Shown here: piece after piece, positions 41,545-42,336 of the stretch
How the letters are laid out: every line of letters starts with the position of its first letter
How positions within the stretch are numbered: position 1 is the first letter of the stretch
Assembly: GCA_030748895.1 (NCBI GenBank)
Contig: JASMLC010000001.1
Span: forward strand, 1-42,336
Length of the DNA: 42,336 nt
Direction: 5' to 3'
Source: Candidatus Poseidoniia archaeon
Lineage (GTDB): Archaea > Thermoplasmatota > Poseidoniia > MGIII > CG-Epi1
Notes under the pieces: model-generated
Told to the model about the DNA's origin: nothing
Databases searched by the model: none
The model's input: only the letters and a program-made list of their open reading frames with translations
Position numbers and translations under genes: made by a program

Positions 41545-42336
41545 CAGCCCCCAATGCGGAACATCTCGACCTTGCGTGGCCGCTCGCCTTCGGGCAGCAG
41601 CGCGCGCTCTTCCGAGTAGCGGTCGCCGCGCGCACGCCAGATAGAGGCGAGCCGCGCGCGCAATTCGTCGTCGCTCGCGCCCGCTGTCAGCAACGGTCGC
41701 AGGTCGTGGCCGTCGCTGGCGAAGAGGCAGGTGTAGAGCTGTCCGTCAGGCCCCATGCGCATCCGGTCGCAGTCGTGGCAGAAAGGGCGTGTGACCGAGG
41801 CGATGACGCCGATTTCGCCCCCGCCTTCGACGTAGCGATAGCGGCGCGCCACTTCGCCGGCCCGTTCGGGGGTGACCGGCGTGAGGGGAGCTTCGGCGTC
41901 AATCATGGCGATAATCTCGTCGGCCGGCACGACCTGTTCGGGACTCCAGCGGTTGAGGTTGCCCACATCCATGTATTCGATGAAGCGCATCACGTGCGGC
42001 GTCCCGCGGAAGTGGCGCGCTAGCTCTACCACCGAACCGTCGTTGACGCCGCGGATGACGACACAGTTGAGCTTCAGCGGCCCGAAGCCGGCGCGCTCGG
42101 CTGCGGCAATGCCGCTGAGCACTCGCGCGACGTCCAGCTCGCGTCCGTTCAGCTGCTGGTAGACCTGCGGGTCGAGCGAGTCGAGGCTGAGATTGAGCCG
42201 CTGGAGCCCCGCACGGCGCAGCTTCCCGGCCTGCGGGGCGAGCAGGTAGCCGTTGGTCGTGAGCGCCAGGTCATCGAGCCCCGGAATCGCCGCGAGCATC
42301 TGCACCAGCCGGTCGAGGTCAGTGCGCAACAGCGGC
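41544..42336 (-). CDS. moaA: GTP 3',8-cyclase MoaA (N-terminus beyond window)
   Basis: 264 codons are visible; the frame is open at the window edge, so roughly the first 60-70 residues, including the radical-SAM C-x3-C-x2-C cluster, are missing. The visible barrel has LTTNGYLL, GLQRLNLSLDSLD, NCVVIRGVNDGSV and RFIEYMDVG. The second [4Fe-4S] site, FCHDCDRMRMGPDGQLYTCLF (in region about 190-210 of the visible part), binds GTP. The C-terminal IGG with the double Gly needed for activity is intact. It catalyses the first Moco step and leads the moaA-mobA-AEC unit. Confidence 0.95.
   Translation of the reverse strand, partial: PLLRTDLDRLVQMLAAIPGLDDLALTTNGYLLAPQAGKLRRAGLQRLNLSLDSLDPQVYQQLNGRELDVARVLSGIAAAERAGFGPLKLNCVVIRGVNDGSVVELARHFRGTPHVMRFIEYMDVGNLNRWSPEQVVPADEIIAMIDAEAPLTPVTPERAGEVARRYRYVEGGGEIGVIASVTRPFCHDCDRMRMGPDGQLYTCLFASDGHDLRPLLTAGASDDELRARLASIWRARGDRYSEERALLPEGERPRKVEMFRIGG

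Overview
The window is archaeal. It encodes a transcription factor B (TFIIB), pelota, a NAC with a UBA tail, Mre11/Rad50, TrmJ, an archaeal-style secretion ATPase with split platform proteins, a geranylgeranyl reductase and a surface protein with a PGF-CTERM-like tail. The high GC, very tight packing, N-glycosylation sequons in secreted domains and mixture of gene families suggest a marine Thermoplasmatota lineage (Marine Group II or III). That placement is inference: no rRNA gene is present.

Layout. (1) 1-1.8 kb is a visibly AT-richer strip on the minus strand: a partial CARDB-type secreted protein and a two-gene zinc-ribbon/membrane-protein pair. Near-identical 39-bp promoter blocks precede both units. 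(2) 1.8-2.5 kb holds a frame-broken coding-like stretch with two copies of one hairpin, then an RRM RNA-binding protein whose short leader folds over its Shine-Dalgarno sequence. (3) 2.5-6.1 kb (minus): tfb, pelA, nac and an acyl-CoA dehydrogenase. (4) 6.2-14.8 kb (plus): a site-2 protease with an outside domain, pyrC, a large surface protein, an S15-type peptidase and an M28 lipoprotein peptidase, which looks like a cell-surface and peptide-scavenging block. (5) 14.9-17.8 kb: three-subunit proton-translocating transhydrogenase. (6) 17.8-21.0 kb (minus): mre11-rad50. (7) 21.1-26.1 kb (plus): trmJ, a degenerate P-loop protein and an unknown helical protein, then pyruvate phosphate dikinase and a Frag1/DRAM-like membrane protein. 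(8) 26.1-30.1 kb: a DUF1801-like protein (minus), then a Tad/T2SS-like operon ending in purM (plus). (9) 30.1-34.1 kb (minus): a MORN-like/ferredoxin fusion, a GGR-family flavoprotein, a small membrane protein and aconitase. (10) 34.2-42.3 kb: geranylgeranyl reductase, then a nearly complete molybdenum-cofactor (Moco) locus: moeB-rhodanese and moaD (plus), facing moaA, mobA, an AEC transporter, moaE, moaC, moaB, a small membrane protein and moeA (minus).

Expression signals are consistent. At least ten transcription units have an AT-rich TATA-like box about 21-32 nt before the start codon, which implies leaderless mRNAs. The exceptions, with a leader and Shine-Dalgarno sequence, are the RRM gene, pntAA and the small membrane gene before moeA. 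All four convergent gene pairs end inside one another on a palindromic stop (CTAG three times, CTATAG once).

I found no CRISPR array, IS element, tRNA or rRNA. The most unusual items are the repeated promoter cassette at the left edge, the RRM leader and downstream twin hairpins, the MORN-ferredoxin fusion next to two GGR-family enzymes, the trmJ/P-loop/unknown operon, the reversed split Tad-like operon and the AEC transporter inside the Moco operon.
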